Origin: a bacterium | Lineage (GTDB): Bacteria; Verrucomicrobiota; Verrucomicrobiia; Limisphaerales; UBA11358 | Length of the DNA: 39,933 nt | Direction of reading: 5' to 3' | Assembly (NCBI GenBank): GCA_021813325.1 | Contig: JAKALA010000036.1 | Location: 1 to 39,933 of the forward strand | In this document: positions 8,073 through 17,661 of the stretch, one piece after another | Layout of the letters: every line of letters begins with the position of its first letter | Numbering within the stretch: position 1 is the first letter of the stretch | Made by a program: the position numbers and the translations under genes | Notes under the pieces: generated by a model | What the model was told of the DNA's origin: nothing | Database searches by the model: none | What the model saw: only the letters and a program-made list of their open reading frames with translations

Positions 8073-9609
8073 GTGAAAAATCGCGCTGTGTCCAGCCGTT
8101 TAAAAACTTCCAATACCGCCGCGGGTGCCTTGGCGGTGGAAAGCCCGTTACACGACCTCGAGGCGATCATTCGCTCACGCACGCCGCTCGTGGCGGTGGA
8201 AAGCAATGAAGAGCCACAAATTGTGCGGATGGTGCGCCAGATTGCGCAGCGCATGCAGGCCAAGGCCTTTCGCTGGACGGTGACCGAAGGTTTGAAAGCG
8301 TTTGATCCGGGCGATCAGCCGCTCCAGTCAGTGGTCAAAGCACAGGACATTCTGGATTACATCAAAACCAGCTCAAAACATTCGTTGTTCGTCCTGCTGG
8401 ATTTTCATCCGTATCTGGAGGATGCCGTGCAGGTGCGACGGCTCAAGGACATTGCCCTGACCTATAATTCGCATTTTTCCACGGTGTTGATTGTCAGTTA
8501 CACGCTGAAAATTCCGCGCGAACTGGAACCGTTCACCGCGAATTTCCGTCTGCCGCTGCCGTCGCTCGAACAATTGCGCGGCATCGTTTTGGAAGTCGCG
8601 GCGGAATGGGGCGGCGAACACAACCAGCAAAATGTGCAAACCACGAACAAGGTGCTGGAACAGCTCGTGCGCAATCTGGGCGGGCTGACCGCCACGGACG
8701 CCCGCCGGCTCGCCGCCAAGGCCATCAACGACAACGGCGCGATCCGAATCCGACATGCCGGAACTGATGCGGGCCAAATATCAATTGCTGGGGCGCGAAT
8801 CCCTGCTGTCCTTTGAAAATGAAACCGTGCAGTTCGGCCAGGTTGGCGGCATGAAACGGCTCCGTCATTGGCTGACACTGCGAAAGGACTTTTTTCTCGA
8901 TCCCAATCCCACGCTGGATCCGCCCCGTGGCGTATTGCTGATCGGCATTCAAGGCTGCGGCAAGAGCCTGGCCGCCAAGGCCGCCGCCGGAATTTTTGGG
9001 GTGCCGTTGCTGCGCCTGGATTTCGGCATGCTTTACAACAAGTATTACGGCGAAACCGAGCGAAACCTCCGCAACGCACTGGAAACCGCCGAAGTCATGT
9101 CGCCCTGCGTGCTCTGGATCGACGAAATCGAAAAGGGCCTGAGCGTGGACAACGATGACGACGGCCTTTCGCGCCGCGTATTGGGAACCATGCTCACCTG
9201 GCTGTCCGAGAAGCGAAAATCAGTTTTCATCGTGGCCACCGCCAATGACATCACCAGTCTGCCGCCGGAAATGGTGCGCAAAGGCCGGTTCGACGAAATT
9301 TTCTTTGTTGATCTGCCGTCGCCCGAAAATCGCCGGGAAATTCTCGACATTCATCTGCGCAAGCGCGGACTCGAGGTGCAGGATTTCCGCCTCGAAGATC
9401 TGGTGCCAGCCACGGACGGTTTCTCGGGTTCGGAAATCGAACAGGCCATCGTTTCCGCCATGTATGTGGCCCACGCCCAAGGCGCTCCCATGGCCCAGAC
9501 CGAGCTGCTGGAAGAAATCAACCAAACCAAACCGCTTTCCGTGGTCATGGCTGAAAAAGTCCAGGCGTTGCGACAATGGGCGGATGGGCGAACCGTGTCC
9601 TGCGATTGA
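8073..9609 (+). CDS. Ycf46-like AAA+ ATPase, split by one frameshift
   Basis: Two overlapping frames together encode one ~510-residue AAA protein. The first (GTG at 8073 to 8816) carries the N-terminal half, ending '[20 protein letters not shown]'. The second takes over at about 8745 with '[16 protein letters not shown]' and runs to 9609. It has Walker A '[12 protein letters not shown]', Walker B '[10 protein letters not shown]', sensor 1 'VATAND' and the Arg-finger region '[14 protein letters not shown]'. Reading GCG-ATC-GAA-TCC, without one C at about 8747, restores a single frame. This is a sequencing error, a real disruption or a frameshift event. Relatives are soluble AAA ATPases of poorly defined cellular role. 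The gene diverges from blaI. Confidence 0.85.
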
Positions 9610-9690
9610 GTTCAAAAATTTCCGCAATTTAGCCGCAAAACTTTCCCGTTTTGACTTTGCGATTTCATTGCTTTGCGGGAAAATCCGCCG

Positions 9691-11301
9691 GTGTCAAAAA
9701 TGTTGAAAGCTTCCGGCGCGATGGCCGGCGCCACCTTGTTCAGCCGCGTGCTGGGCATGGTGCGAGTCATGGTGTATGCGCGCTTCATGGGCGACGGCTG
9801 GGTGGCCGGCGCCTTTACGTTTGCGTTTCAAATCCCCAATCTCTTCCGCCGCCTGCTGGGCGAAGGCGCCTTGACGGCCGCGTTCATTCCCATCTTTAAG
9901 GAAAAGGAAAAAAAACACGGCGAAGTGGAAATGTGGCAGGCGGCCAACGCCGTGGTTTCGGGACTGGTGGTGACCGCGAGCATTTTGATCGCGCTGGTCA
10001 TGGCCGGACTGGCCATCGCGCTGTCGGTGGGGGTTTTTCCGGCGAGCACCAGCCTGATGTTGCAATTGTTGTTCGTGATGTTTCCCTACATGTTGCTGGT
10101 CTGCATCGCGGCCTCGTTCATGGGCATGCTGAATGCCCGCGGTTATTTTTTCATCCCGGCCATGGGCGCCACGATGTTGAATCTGGTGATGATTTCATCG
10201 GTGCTTTTTTGGGCGCCGCGTTTAGGATTGTCCCTGCCGAAAGAAGGCCGGCTGCCGGTGCAAATTTTCGCGCTGGCTTACGGCGTGCTCGTCGCCGGGG
10301 TGGCCCAGGCGGTGTTTCAAGTGCCCGCGCTCTGGCGCGACGGCTACCGTTACCGCTGGGTTTCGCCGTGGCGCAATGAAACAGTGCGTCTGGTGGTCAC
10401 ACGCATGATCCCCGGCACCATTGGCGTGGCCGCCTTCCAGTTGAATGTGCTGCTGGTGCAAAGTCTGGCGTTTTGGATCAACCCGCAAATCAATGCCTCA
10501 TTTGAATATGCGGTGCGGTTGATGGAGTTGCCGCAGGGCATGTTCGGCATTTCGTTGGCGACGTATATGCTCACAACTTTAAGCGCGCTGGCGCTGGATA
10601 GGAATTATTCGGAATTTCGCGCCACGCTGCGTCACGGGATCAGTTCGCTGGTTTTTGTCAATCTGGTGGCCGCCGCGCTGCTGGTGGCCTTGGCCCAACC
10701 CATCATGCGGCTGCTGTTTGAACGCGGGTTGTTCACGGCCGCCGCCACCAACCGAGCCGCCTTTGCCTTGGTTTGTTTGGCGCCAGGATTGGTGGCCTTT
10801 TCCACGGTGAACGTGCTGGCCCGCGCCTTCTTCGCCCTGGGCGACACCAAAACGCCAATGAAAATCAGCATCGCCTGCCTGGCGCTGAATTTGATGCTGG
10901 CGGCCATTTTAATCGCGCCGCTGAAGCAAGGCGGTCTGGGCATCGCCAACACGGTCACATCCGTCTGCAACGTGGTGTTGCTCCTGTTCGCCTTGCGAAA
11001 AAAACTGGGCAAACTGGAAATGCAACCCCTGCGCGACACGCTGCGGCCATTGCTGCTGGCCGCGATGCTTGCGGGCGTGGTGGCCTGGTGCAGTTGGGAA
11101 CGCTGGGAACACTGGCTGGGGCACGGCACATTGGCCCTGAAGATGGGGGCCGTTTTTGTGCCCGCCAGCCTGGCCGGCATCATCTACTGGCTGATGGCGT
11201 TGATGTGCCAAGTTCCGGCAGCCAAGGAAATGACCGATCTGGTGCTCGCAAAAACAGTCAGGAAATCCAACGCGGCGACCGCGAATAACGACAAGCAGTG
11301 A
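9691..11301 (+). CDS. murJ: MurJ/MviN lipid II flippase
   Basis: A polytopic inner-membrane protein of ~536 residues with about 14 hydrophobic helices. It is a member of the MOP superfamily that moves lipid II across the membrane for peptidoglycan synthesis. The N-terminus shows the family signature: 'SGAMAGATLFSRVLGMVRV', then 'FTFAFQIPNLFRRLLGEGAL' followed by 'TAAFIPIF', with the conserved Arg residues. The GTG at 9691 gives 'VSKMLKASGAM', matching the usual family start. An ATG at 9700 and a TTG at 9673 are alternatives. The gene follows the AAA ATPase in the same direction and meets ispE tail to tail with four bases between the stops. Confidence 0.93.
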   Translation: MSKMLKASGAMAGATLFSRVLGMVRVMVYARFMGDGWVAGAFTFAFQIPNLFRRLLGEGALTAAFIPIFKEKEKKHGEVEMWQAANAVVSGLVVTASILIALVMAGLAIALSVGVFPASTSLMLQLLFVMFPYMLLVCIAASFMGMLNARGYFFIPAMGATMLNLVMISSVLFWAPRLGLSLPKEGRLPVQIFALAYGVLVAGVAQAVFQVPALWRDGYRYRWVSPWRNETVRLVVTRMIPGTIGVAAFQLNVLLVQSLAFWINPQINASFEYAVRLMELPQGMFGISLATYMLTTLSALALDRNYSEFRATLRHGISSLVFVNLVAAALLVALAQPIMRLLFERGLFTAAATNRAAFALVCLAPGLVAFSTVNVLARAFFALGDTKTPMKISIACLALNLMLAAILIAPLKQGGLGIANTVTSVCNVVLLLFALRKKLGKLEMQPLRDTLRPLLLAAMLAGVVAWCSWERWEHWLGHGTLALKMGAVFVPASLAGIIYWLMALMCQVPAAKEMTDLVLAKTVRKSNAATANNDKQ

Positions 11302-11305
11302 ACGG

Positions 11306-12178
11306 TTAGAAAGGAACCGCCGCCACCCAGCCTTGAGCGCCGAATTCAGATTTAAATTTCCCGGCCAAATTTTCGGCGGCGCTTAAATCCCGGGTGATGG
11401 CAAAGGTGGTTGAACCGCTGCCGGACATCAACGAAATCAACGCGCCCTGTTCGCGGAAAAATCGCTGGTAAAGTTCCAGCGCGGGAAATTTTTCAAACGC
11501 CGGCGCTTCCAAGGAATTGTAAAAGTCCCCAACGTCGGCGGGCCAGGACTTCGCTTGTAAAGCGGTCACGAGTTTTTCTGCGCGTCCCGGTTGGCCGTTC
11601 AAGGCTTTCGGAAAACGGGCGAGATTTTGATACGACCACGGCGTGGAAATGCCGAAGCCGGGATGCACCAGCAAAATGGCCTTGCCGCGCAAGGCGGGAA
11701 AGGCTTCGAGGGGTTGCACCCGCTCGCCGCGCCCGGTGGCCAAAGCCGGCTGGGCATACAGAAAGAAAGGCACATCCGAACCCAAAACCGCCGCCAGCTC
11801 GTGCAATTGGGCGGGCGGCAAAGGTGATCCGAACAGTTCATTGAGCGCGGTGAACGTCACCGCCGCATTGGCGCTCCCGCCGCCGATGCCGCCGGCCAGG
11901 GGCAGATTTTTCTGCAAGTGAATCCGCACGCCGGCGCTGATTTCCGCCGCCTGCAGGAAGGCCGTGGCCGCGCGATGGACCAGATTCTTGGCATCCGTTG
12001 GCAGTTCGGGATGGCTGCACGACAGCTCAACGCCGCTGCCGCCACGTTCAAATCGCATCTCGTCACAGATGTTGACGGGCTGCATGACGGTCTCCAACTC
12101 GTGAAACCCATCAGCGCGTTTGCCAAGGATGTTCAGGATCAGATTGACCTTGCAGGGCGATTTTTTTTCCAAGGGCAT
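11306..12178 (-). CDS. ispE: 4-diphosphocytidyl-2-C-methyl-D-erythritol kinase
   Basis: A GHMP kinase of 290 residues. It phosphorylates CDP-methylerythritol with ATP in the non-mevalonate (MEP) route to isoprenoids, including the undecaprenyl carrier used by MurJ substrates. Family marks are the N-terminal 'SPCKVNLILNILGKRADGFH', the ATP-binding glycine loop 'LPLAGGIGGGSANAA', 'LGSDVPFFLY' and the C-terminal 'LMSGSGSTTFAI'. The ATG at 12178 is preferred. A TTG at 12208 would place the start inside the terminator hairpin of the upstream gene. Confidence 0.95.
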   Translation of the reverse strand: MPLEKKSPCKVNLILNILGKRADGFHELETVMQPVNICDEMRFERGGSGVELSCSHPELPTDAKNLVHRAATAFLQAAEISAGVRIHLQKNLPLAGGIGGGSANAAVTFTALNELFGSPLPPAQLHELAAVLGSDVPFFLYAQPALATGRGERVQPLEAFPALRGKAILLVHPGFGISTPWSYQNLARFPKALNGQPGRAEKLVTALQAKSWPADVGDFYNSLEAPAFEKFPALELYQRFFREQGALISLMSGSGSTTFAITRDLSAAENLAGKFKSEFGAQGWVAAVPF

Positions 12179-12186
12179 GGGCGGCT

Positions 12187-12221
12187 TAAAATAAAAACGC
12201 GCCAACAAGCGTGTTGGCGCG
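12187..12221 (-). terminator. Rho-independent terminator of the TIGR04073-like lipoprotein gene
   Basis: A perfect 10-bp stem, CGCGCCAACA / TGTTGGCGCG (12198-12207 with 12212-12221), with a 4-base loop. On the minus strand it is followed at once by a T-rich run (complement of 12187-12197). It lies 22 bases after the stop of the lipoprotein gene and ends just before the ispE start, so ispE probably needs its own promoter or read-through. Confidence 0.85.
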
Positions 12222-12243
12222 CGGAGCTAAATCGGTTTCACAC

Positions 12244-12681
12244 TTAGTAATCGAAAATCTGGAAGCGGCAGCCCGGAAGAAACGGCGCCACGGCGCCACC
12301 GGAAAAACCCGTGTAGGTATCGGTGTCAAAGGTGGAACCGGAGATGAGGCCGGGCTGGTAGCTGTCGGGATATTGGGGATTGATGGCGACGCAGTTGGTG
12401 CAAACCGGATCGTAGCTGGGAATCGGGAAGGTCACCATTTCATAAATGCCAATGCCGATGCGGGACATGGATTTGCAGAATCCATGCACCACGCCGTAGG
12501 AATAATTGACATCCGGGGCGGAAAAGACGGTGTTTTGCTCCACTTCGCGGCGCATGTCGCCCCAACGAATCACTTCGCAGGTATTGCTGAAGCCGCGGGA
12601 AAGCTTTTGTTGCGGACCAGTGCAGCCGGTAATGCCAACCGCCGTCGCGGCAATGGTAAAAAGAAAAATCAGTTTGCGCAT
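12244..12681 (-). CDS. Lipoprotein resembling exosortase-associated TIGR04073 family
   Basis: A 145-residue protein with a lipoprotein signal: a charged start, a hydrophobic stretch and a lipobox ending '..VGITGC' at about residue 20. The mature part shows the pattern I associate with the TIGR04073 family of exosortase/PEP-CTERM-bearing bacteria: 'KLSRGFSNTCEVIRWGDMRR', then 'RIGIGIYEMVTFPIPSYDP' and 'PDSYQPGLI'. The ATG at 12681 is chosen over a frame start at 12726 because GAGAAG lies just upstream and the signal peptide then starts correctly. The molecular function of the family is unknown. No exosortase is visible in this window. Confidence 0.75.
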   Translation of the reverse strand: MRKLIFLFTIAATAVGITGCTGPQQKLSRGFSNTCEVIRWGDMRREVEQNTVFSAPDVNYSYGVVHGFCKSMSRIGIGIYEMVTFPIPSYDPVCTNCVAINPQYPDSYQPGLISGSTFDTDTYTGFSGGAVAPFLPGCRFQIFDY

Positions 12682-12751
12682 ACGCTTCTCAGTTGATGGT
12701 GGGAGCTTACCCCGAATTGACGGCAAGTAAAGCGCCTTTTATTTCAAATCC

Positions 12752-13846
12752 TTAGCGACGCAAATAATGCAGCAATGGGGGCAGGGCATATTTCACGCCC
12801 AGCCAGATCAGCCACCCGACCAGCACCGCGCCAGCCACGGTCAACAACAACCGTCGCCTCGCCTTGTTGCGATCCGGTTGTTCCCAATACCAAGCAATCC
12901 AGACGGTCACCTCATAAAGCAATTGCAGCGGCACAAACATAACCACTTGGGTGATGACCTCGGGCGTGGTCAGCACCGCGCCCAAAACGAGGTTGATGAC
13001 GATCATGTAACGCCGCGCCTTGGCCAGCGTGGAATAACTGATCACGCCGATTTTAACCAGCGTCAGAATCACCACCGGCAATTCAAAACCCAACCCCATG
13101 CCCAGCATGAACCGGCATACGAAGCTGATGTATTCCTGCGCCTGCCATTGAAACGCCCCCAATCCCAGCCACTGTGAATATTTCTGGGACGCCATCAAGG
13201 CCACGGGCATCAGGATGAAATAACAAAAGGCCACGCCGACCGCGAACAGTCCGCCACCGATGAACACCGCCCGGTAAATGTGTTTACGCTCATTGCGTTT
13301 CAGCGCGGGAAAGACGAAGGCCGCGATGAAATAAAGCAGAAACGGCGCGGCCAGCACCATGCCGCCATAGAATGCCACCTGAACCGCAACAAAAAAGCCG
13401 CCCGCCGGGCTGAAGTTCACCAGATCCACTTTCATCCGGTGCATGGCTGAAATGACCTGCGGATCGTTGGAGACGCGCCAGGTAAGAATATGATTCGTGC
13501 CATCGATGATTGGCACGATTTGGATGGCCGAAAAGCGATTGGAACCCAAATCCAATGAACGCTGTTCCTCGGAAGACAGGATAAAATTGCCGAGGGAATT
13601 GGTGCCGAAACTGACATTCACCACGGCATTGGTGCCGGGGTAACTGGCGGGGGCCTGCATCAGCGGCCACTTGAGAATTTCCACGACGTAGTTGGCGCCA
13701 AAGAGGCACACAATCATGGCCAGCCCCAGCGCGGCGCTCAATTTGACCAGCAGCCAGCGGAAATCCTCAAGATGCTCAAGGAAGCCTTTTACTGGACCGC
13801 CTTCGGGCAATTCATCCGCGCCCTCGGGTTCGTGCTCGTCAGCCAT
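12752..13846 (-). CDS. tatC: Sec-independent (Tat) translocase subunit TatC, long form
   Basis: A 364-residue polytopic membrane protein. It is the receptor subunit that binds twin-arginine signal peptides and, with TatA, exports folded proteins. The N-terminus 'GFLEHLEDFRWLLVKL' corresponds to the conserved HLxELR region. Later parts 'FVFPALKRNERK', 'FMLGMGLGFELPVVI' and 'TPEVITQVVMFVPLQLLYE' match the family. It is ~100 residues longer than typical TatC. Most of the excess is in the first periplasmic loop (about residues 65-150), where a hydrophilic segment with no recognised domain is inserted. tatA lies 18 bases upstream on the same strand, so the two are probably co-transcribed. Confidence 0.95.
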   Translation of the reverse strand: MADEHEPEGADELPEGGPVKGFLEHLEDFRWLLVKLSAALGLAMIVCLFGANYVVEILKWPLMQAPASYPGTNAVVNVSFGTNSLGNFILSSEEQRSLDLGSNRFSAIQIVPIIDGTNHILTWRVSNDPQVISAMHRMKVDLVNFSPAGGFFVAVQVAFYGGMVLAAPFLLYFIAAFVFPALKRNERKHIYRAVFIGGGLFAVGVAFCYFILMPVALMASQKYSQWLGLGAFQWQAQEYISFVCRFMLGMGLGFELPVVILTLVKIGVISYSTLAKARRYMIVINLVLGAVLTTPEVITQVVMFVPLQLLYEVTVWIAWYWEQPDRNKARRRLLLTVAGAVLVGWLIWLGVKYALPPLLHYLRR

Positions 13847-13864
13847 GCGGGACCAATCTTATCG

Positions 13865-14125
13865 TCAGGACTTGGGGCTTGGCGAATCGGAAGATTGAGA
13901 GATGGTCTTGCTCGGACGCGGTGCCGGCGGCGCACTGTGCGAATCGTCCTGGGCATTTTGGATCTCGTCGGTGACTTCTTTTGTGGCCTTCTTAAATTCC
14001 TTGATGCCCTGGCCCATGCCGCGCGCCAATTCCGGAATCTTCTTGGCGCCGAACAAAATCAGGACGACCGCCAGAATCAAAACGACTTCTGTGCCACCCA
14101 AGGCCCATGCAAAATTGATATTCAT
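13865..14125 (-). CDS. tatA: Sec-independent (Tat) translocase subunit TatA/TatE
   Basis: An 86-residue protein with one N-terminal membrane helix ('[20 protein letters not shown]'), then the conserved '[20 protein letters not shown]' amphipathic helix and a charged, Ser/Pro-rich tail. TatA oligomerises to form the passage for folded proteins brought by TatC. Its position just before tatC fits. No separate TatB is seen nearby, so this may be the single TatA-type subunit of a minimal TatAC system, or another copy may lie elsewhere. Confidence 0.95.
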   Translation of the reverse strand: MNINFAWALGGTEVVLILAVVLILFGAKKIPELARGMGQGIKEFKKATKEVTDEIQNAQDDSHSAPPAPRPSKTISQSSDSPSPKS

Positions 14126-14191
14126 AAATATGTCTAGGTTGTTTAAAGCTACGCCGGTTTACTGGCGGAGTAAAGTGCAATTGGCCCGCCG

Positions 14192-15298
14192 CTAAACGGC
14201 GGCCGCCACGGCATCGCCCATCTGGGAAGTGCCAATCTTCTTCGCCGTCGGGTCGAGCGGGTTGAAGATGTCGCCGGTGCGATTGCCGTCATGGATGGCT
14301 TGGGTCACAGCCTTTTCAATGGCTGCCGCCGCGTCATGCAAACCGAAGCTGTGCCGCAGCAGCAGCGCGGAGGAAAGGATTTGCGCGATGGGATTAGCCA
14401 GGTTTTTCCCAGCGATGTCCGGAGCGGTGCCTCCCGCCGGCTCATAAAAACCGAATGTTTGGCCGCCGGTCGTCGCACCGAGGCTGGCGCTGGGCAACAT
14501 GCCCAGGGAACCGCCAAGCGCGGCGGCTTCGTCGCTCAAGATGTCGCCGAACATGTTTTCGCAGAGCATCACGTCGAACTGCGTGGGCTTGAGCATGAGT
14601 TGCATCGCGCCATTGTCCACGAACATGTGTTCGAGCGTCACGTCAGGATATTGTTTGCCAATCCGGGTGACGGTTTCGCGCCAGAGGATGCCGTTTTCCA
14701 AAACATTCGCCTTGTCGATGCTGGTGAGCTTCTTCCGGCGCAATTGGGCCGACTTGAAGGCCACATGCGCGATGCGTTCGATTTCCGACGTGGTGTAAAC
14801 CATCGTATCAATGGCACGCTGCTGACCGTTGCCGAGTTCTTCGGTTTTCTTAGGCTGGCCGAAATACATGCCGCCGGTGAGTTCGCGGACGACCAGAATA
14901 TCAATGCCGTCGCCCTGGCGTTCCTTCGCCAGCGGACAGGCATGCGCGAGCGCTTTCGGGAGCGAAACGGGACGTAAATTGGCAAACAGGCTGAACTCCT
15001 TGCGCAAACGCAGCAACGCGGCGCGCTCGGGACGTTCTTCCTTGGGAATTGTGGGATCACGATCCGGCAGGCCGACCGAACCGAACAAAATGGAATCGCT
15101 CTGCTGGCAAAGCGCCAGCGTGGTATCGGGCAGTGCTTTGCCGGCGGCGTCAATACCCGCCCAGCCAACCGGCGCCTCGGTGATGTTGAGTTGAAAGCCG
15201 AAATTTTTTTCCGTGGCGCGGAGCACCTTGATGGCTTCGCGCATGACTTCGGGGCCGATGCCGTCGCCCGCGAGCGCAGCGATGTTGAAATTTTTCAT
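14192..15298 (-). CDS. leuB: 3-isopropylmalate dehydrogenase
   Basis: A cytosolic 368-residue NAD-dependent dehydrogenase that oxidises and decarboxylates 3-isopropylmalate in leucine synthesis. Motifs include 'LAGDGIGPEVMREAIKVL' at the N-terminus, the substrate-binding 'LFANLRP' and 'VVRELTGGMYFG', 'SIDKANVLENG', the metal-binding 'NMFGDILSDEAAALGGSLGM' and the NAD-site 'EPAGGTAPDIAGKNLANP'. The ATG at 15298 starts 'MKNFNIAALAGDG' exactly as in relatives. The frame is open further upstream but those codons look non-coding. Other leucine genes are not in the window. Confidence 0.97.
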   Translation of the reverse strand: MKNFNIAALAGDGIGPEVMREAIKVLRATEKNFGFQLNITEAPVGWAGIDAAGKALPDTTLALCQQSDSILFGSVGLPDRDPTIPKEERPERAALLRLRKEFSLFANLRPVSLPKALAHACPLAKERQGDGIDILVVRELTGGMYFGQPKKTEELGNGQQRAIDTMVYTTSEIERIAHVAFKSAQLRRKKLTSIDKANVLENGILWRETVTRIGKQYPDVTLEHMFVDNGAMQLMLKPTQFDVMLCENMFGDILSDEAAALGGSLGMLPSASLGATTGGQTFGFYEPAGGTAPDIAGKNLANPIAQILSSALLLRHSFGLHDAAAAIEKAVTQAIHDGNRTGDIFNPLDPTAKKIGTSQMGDAVAAAV

Positions 15299-15386
15299 GT
15301 GTTGGAACGGACAGTTTATTTTATTCGCGCAGGGTGACAATCCAAAACCAGAAGGTCCGCCGTGGTTGAAAGCCGATTCGAGCCAG

Positions 15387-17537
15387 CTACTTGAATCGGT
15401 CCCTTTTCCCCGGAGCATTCGTGGAGCGAAATGATTCGCGCCAGGGCTGCCCGGAGTTGTATTGCGCCCATCGCTTTTGCATGTCGCCGGCGGCCGGCAA
15501 TTGGGCGGCATTGGCCAGATCAACGGCCTGTTTTGCGCAAACGGTGGCATTGGAAAAATCACCGCTGTTCGCATACGCCATCCCAAGAATATCCAAAACC
15601 ACAGGCTGCGAATGCGCCGCCAGCGCATCCGCTTTTTGAGCCAGCGTCAAAGCCAGTTGCCCATCCCGGGCCGCAGCATTTTCGTTCGCGGCCAGATAAT
15701 GGGCCGCCGTGGCGAGCACCTGAAAATTTTCGGGTTCGGTGGCCACGGCGACACGGAGCTCATTCACTGCCTCCGTGTCACGACCCTGCGCGAATTCGAT
15801 TTTGGCCAGCTCGATGTGCGGTTGGGCGGAATGCGGATCCAGCCGCATCGCTTCATTGAATTCTGTGCGCGACTCGGCTTCGTTTCCCAATTCTGCCAAA
15901 GTTCGCGCCAAGGCAACATGGAAAGCCGCGTATTGGGGTTCCGCCTGAACGCACCGGCGAAATTCCTCCACGGCATCGGCCAGCCGTCCCATGCGCTCAT
16001 AGAGGCTGCCTAAATTAAAGTGAATTTTATTGAGACTGGGATTCACCCGCAACGCCTCCTGATACTCGTGAATGGCCTCTGCATGGCGATTCGCCCGATC
16101 CAAGGCGATGGCAAGGTTGAGATGTGCCATGTCGTTGTTTTGCGTCATGGTGTCCGCGTAAAAATCGCCGCAGGGCTTGAGTGCGGTTTCGTATTCGCGG
16201 AGCGCTTCCTCATTCTGATTTTGCAGACTCAAGGCGACGCCGAGATTGACCGCCGCCATCTTGTTGTTGTGCGTTACGGCCAGCGCGTGGCGGAAGAGAG
16301 TTTCACTATCTTGCCAATAGCCGATTTGGCGTTCGGTCAGCCAGATGCACGCGCTCAAGCTCACTGTCGCCACTCCCACAATCACCGGTTTCGGCGGGGA
16401 GTTTTTTGGAAGCCACGCCTCCAGCAGGAAGACCGCCGCTAGAAAAATGCCGATGGATGGCAGATAGGCGTATCGGTCCGCCATGGCGGCGCTGCCAACC
16501 TGCACTAAACCGACCACCGGCACCAACGTGCCTAAAAACCACAACCAGCCAACGATGCCACATGGTTGGCGGTGACGCCATCTCCAAGCCACAAGGGAAA
16601 TCGTCACCAGCGCCAGTAACGCGAGCAAAAATGCGGTTTTGGAGATTTCAGCCAGCGGATAAAGGACCGCCAAATCCACCGGCCAAATCATTTTCAATAG
16701 ATATTTCGCATAGGCGACCGTGGCGTTTTCGAGACGGTAGGCCAGTGAAAGCTGGTTCAGCGAAGCCACCGTGCTCATCGAACGTTGGGCCAAAACGGTG
16801 ACGGCACAAGAAACGCCGGCCAGCGCAAAGAAGGGCCATTTTTCCAAGACAATCGCCAACCGGGATTTTCCTTTATCCGGCGCTGAAACCGACATTCGCT
16901 GCAACGGCCAGTAATCCAGCAGCAACAACACAAATGGCAGCGTCACCAGCATCGGTTTGGCTAGCAGTCCGAGAGCAAAAAATAACAGCGCCAGCCAATA
17001 GGCCGACGACATGGGTTTGCGGCTGGGGCCGTCAGTTTGACGCCTCGTTTTCGGTCCGGCTTCCAGCACATAACGCGCGTAACTGAGCAGGCTGAGCAGC
17101 GCAAAGAACGTGCTTAACACATCTTTGCGCTCGGATACCCAGGCGACTGATTCCACGTGCAGCGGATGCCACGCAAACAACGCTGCCACCATGGCCGAGG
17201 GCCACATCTTCCCCGTCATTCGCAGGATCAATACGAACAGCAGCACCACATTGAAGACATGGAAAAGAATGTTTACAAAATGATGCGGAGCCGGGTTCAC
17301 ACCAAACAGCGAGCAGTCCAGCATGTGCGAAAGCCAGGTGAGTGGATGCCAGTTGCCCACGTGATAACCGGCAAAAGCCCACTGAATTCCCTCGGCGCTC
17401 AAACCCTTTTGCACGACCGGATTGCTGGTCACATATCGGTCGTCGTCATAGCTCAGAAAATCGCAGCGGGTGCATGGCAGATACACCACCAAGGTGACCA
17501 AGGCGAGCAGCAAGGCGACAAGACGCGGACGCGACAT
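15387..17537 (-). CDS. Membrane protein with TMTC/ArnT-like glycosyltransferase N-terminus and TPR C-terminus
   Basis: A 716-residue protein. Residues 1 to ~400 have about ten hydrophobic helices and resemble the membrane part of TMTC/GT39-like proteins. Typical stretches are 'YDDDRYVTSNPVVQKGL', 'NWHPLTWLSHMLDC' and 'WHPLHVESVAWVSERKDVLS', where Asp and His pairs sit near the predicted outer face. Residues ~410-700 are tandem tetratricopeptide repeats ('AIHEYQEALRVNPSLNKIHF', 'NLGSLYERMGRLADAVEEF'). Such proteins are common in Verrucomicrobiota and are often called O-linked mannosyl or GlcNAc transferases without proof. I infer a membrane glycosyltransferase or scaffold. Substrates are unknown. 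Confidence 0.8.
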   Translation of the reverse strand: MSRPRLVALLLALVTLVVYLPCTRCDFLSYDDDRYVTSNPVVQKGLSAEGIQWAFAGYHVGNWHPLTWLSHMLDCSLFGVNPAPHHFVNILFHVFNVVLLFVLILRMTGKMWPSAMVAALFAWHPLHVESVAWVSERKDVLSTFFALLSLLSYARYVLEAGPKTRRQTDGPSRKPMSSAYWLALLFFALGLLAKPMLVTLPFVLLLLDYWPLQRMSVSAPDKGKSRLAIVLEKWPFFALAGVSCAVTVLAQRSMSTVASLNQLSLAYRLENATVAYAKYLLKMIWPVDLAVLYPLAEISKTAFLLALLALVTISLVAWRWRHRQPCGIVGWLWFLGTLVPVVGLVQVGSAAMADRYAYLPSIGIFLAAVFLLEAWLPKNSPPKPVIVGVATVSLSACIWLTERQIGYWQDSETLFRHALAVTHNNKMAAVNLGVALSLQNQNEEALREYETALKPCGDFYADTMTQNNDMAHLNLAIALDRANRHAEAIHEYQEALRVNPSLNKIHFNLGSLYERMGRLADAVEEFRRCVQAEPQYAAFHVALARTLAELGNEAESRTEFNEAMRLDPHSAQPHIELAKIEFAQGRDTEAVNELRVAVATEPENFQVLATAAHYLAANENAAARDGQLALTLAQKADALAAHSQPVVLDILGMAYANSGDFSNATVCAKQAVDLANAAQLPAAGDMQKRWAQYNSGQPWRESFRSTNAPGKRDRFK

Positions 17538-17661
17538 GGCAAACTATTATGGAATTTCCCGAGTCTTGCAAAGTGCGTTCTCTCAAATGCCTGAAATGAC
17601 ACGAAGATTGCATCAGACAACTCCAATTGCTCTAATTGGCGCCAACATTTTACAAATTACC

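Noticed and set aside
12178-12208. Upstream TTG start for ispE
   Set aside because: It would begin inside the terminator stem-loop of the preceding gene. The ATG at 12178 matches the family start.
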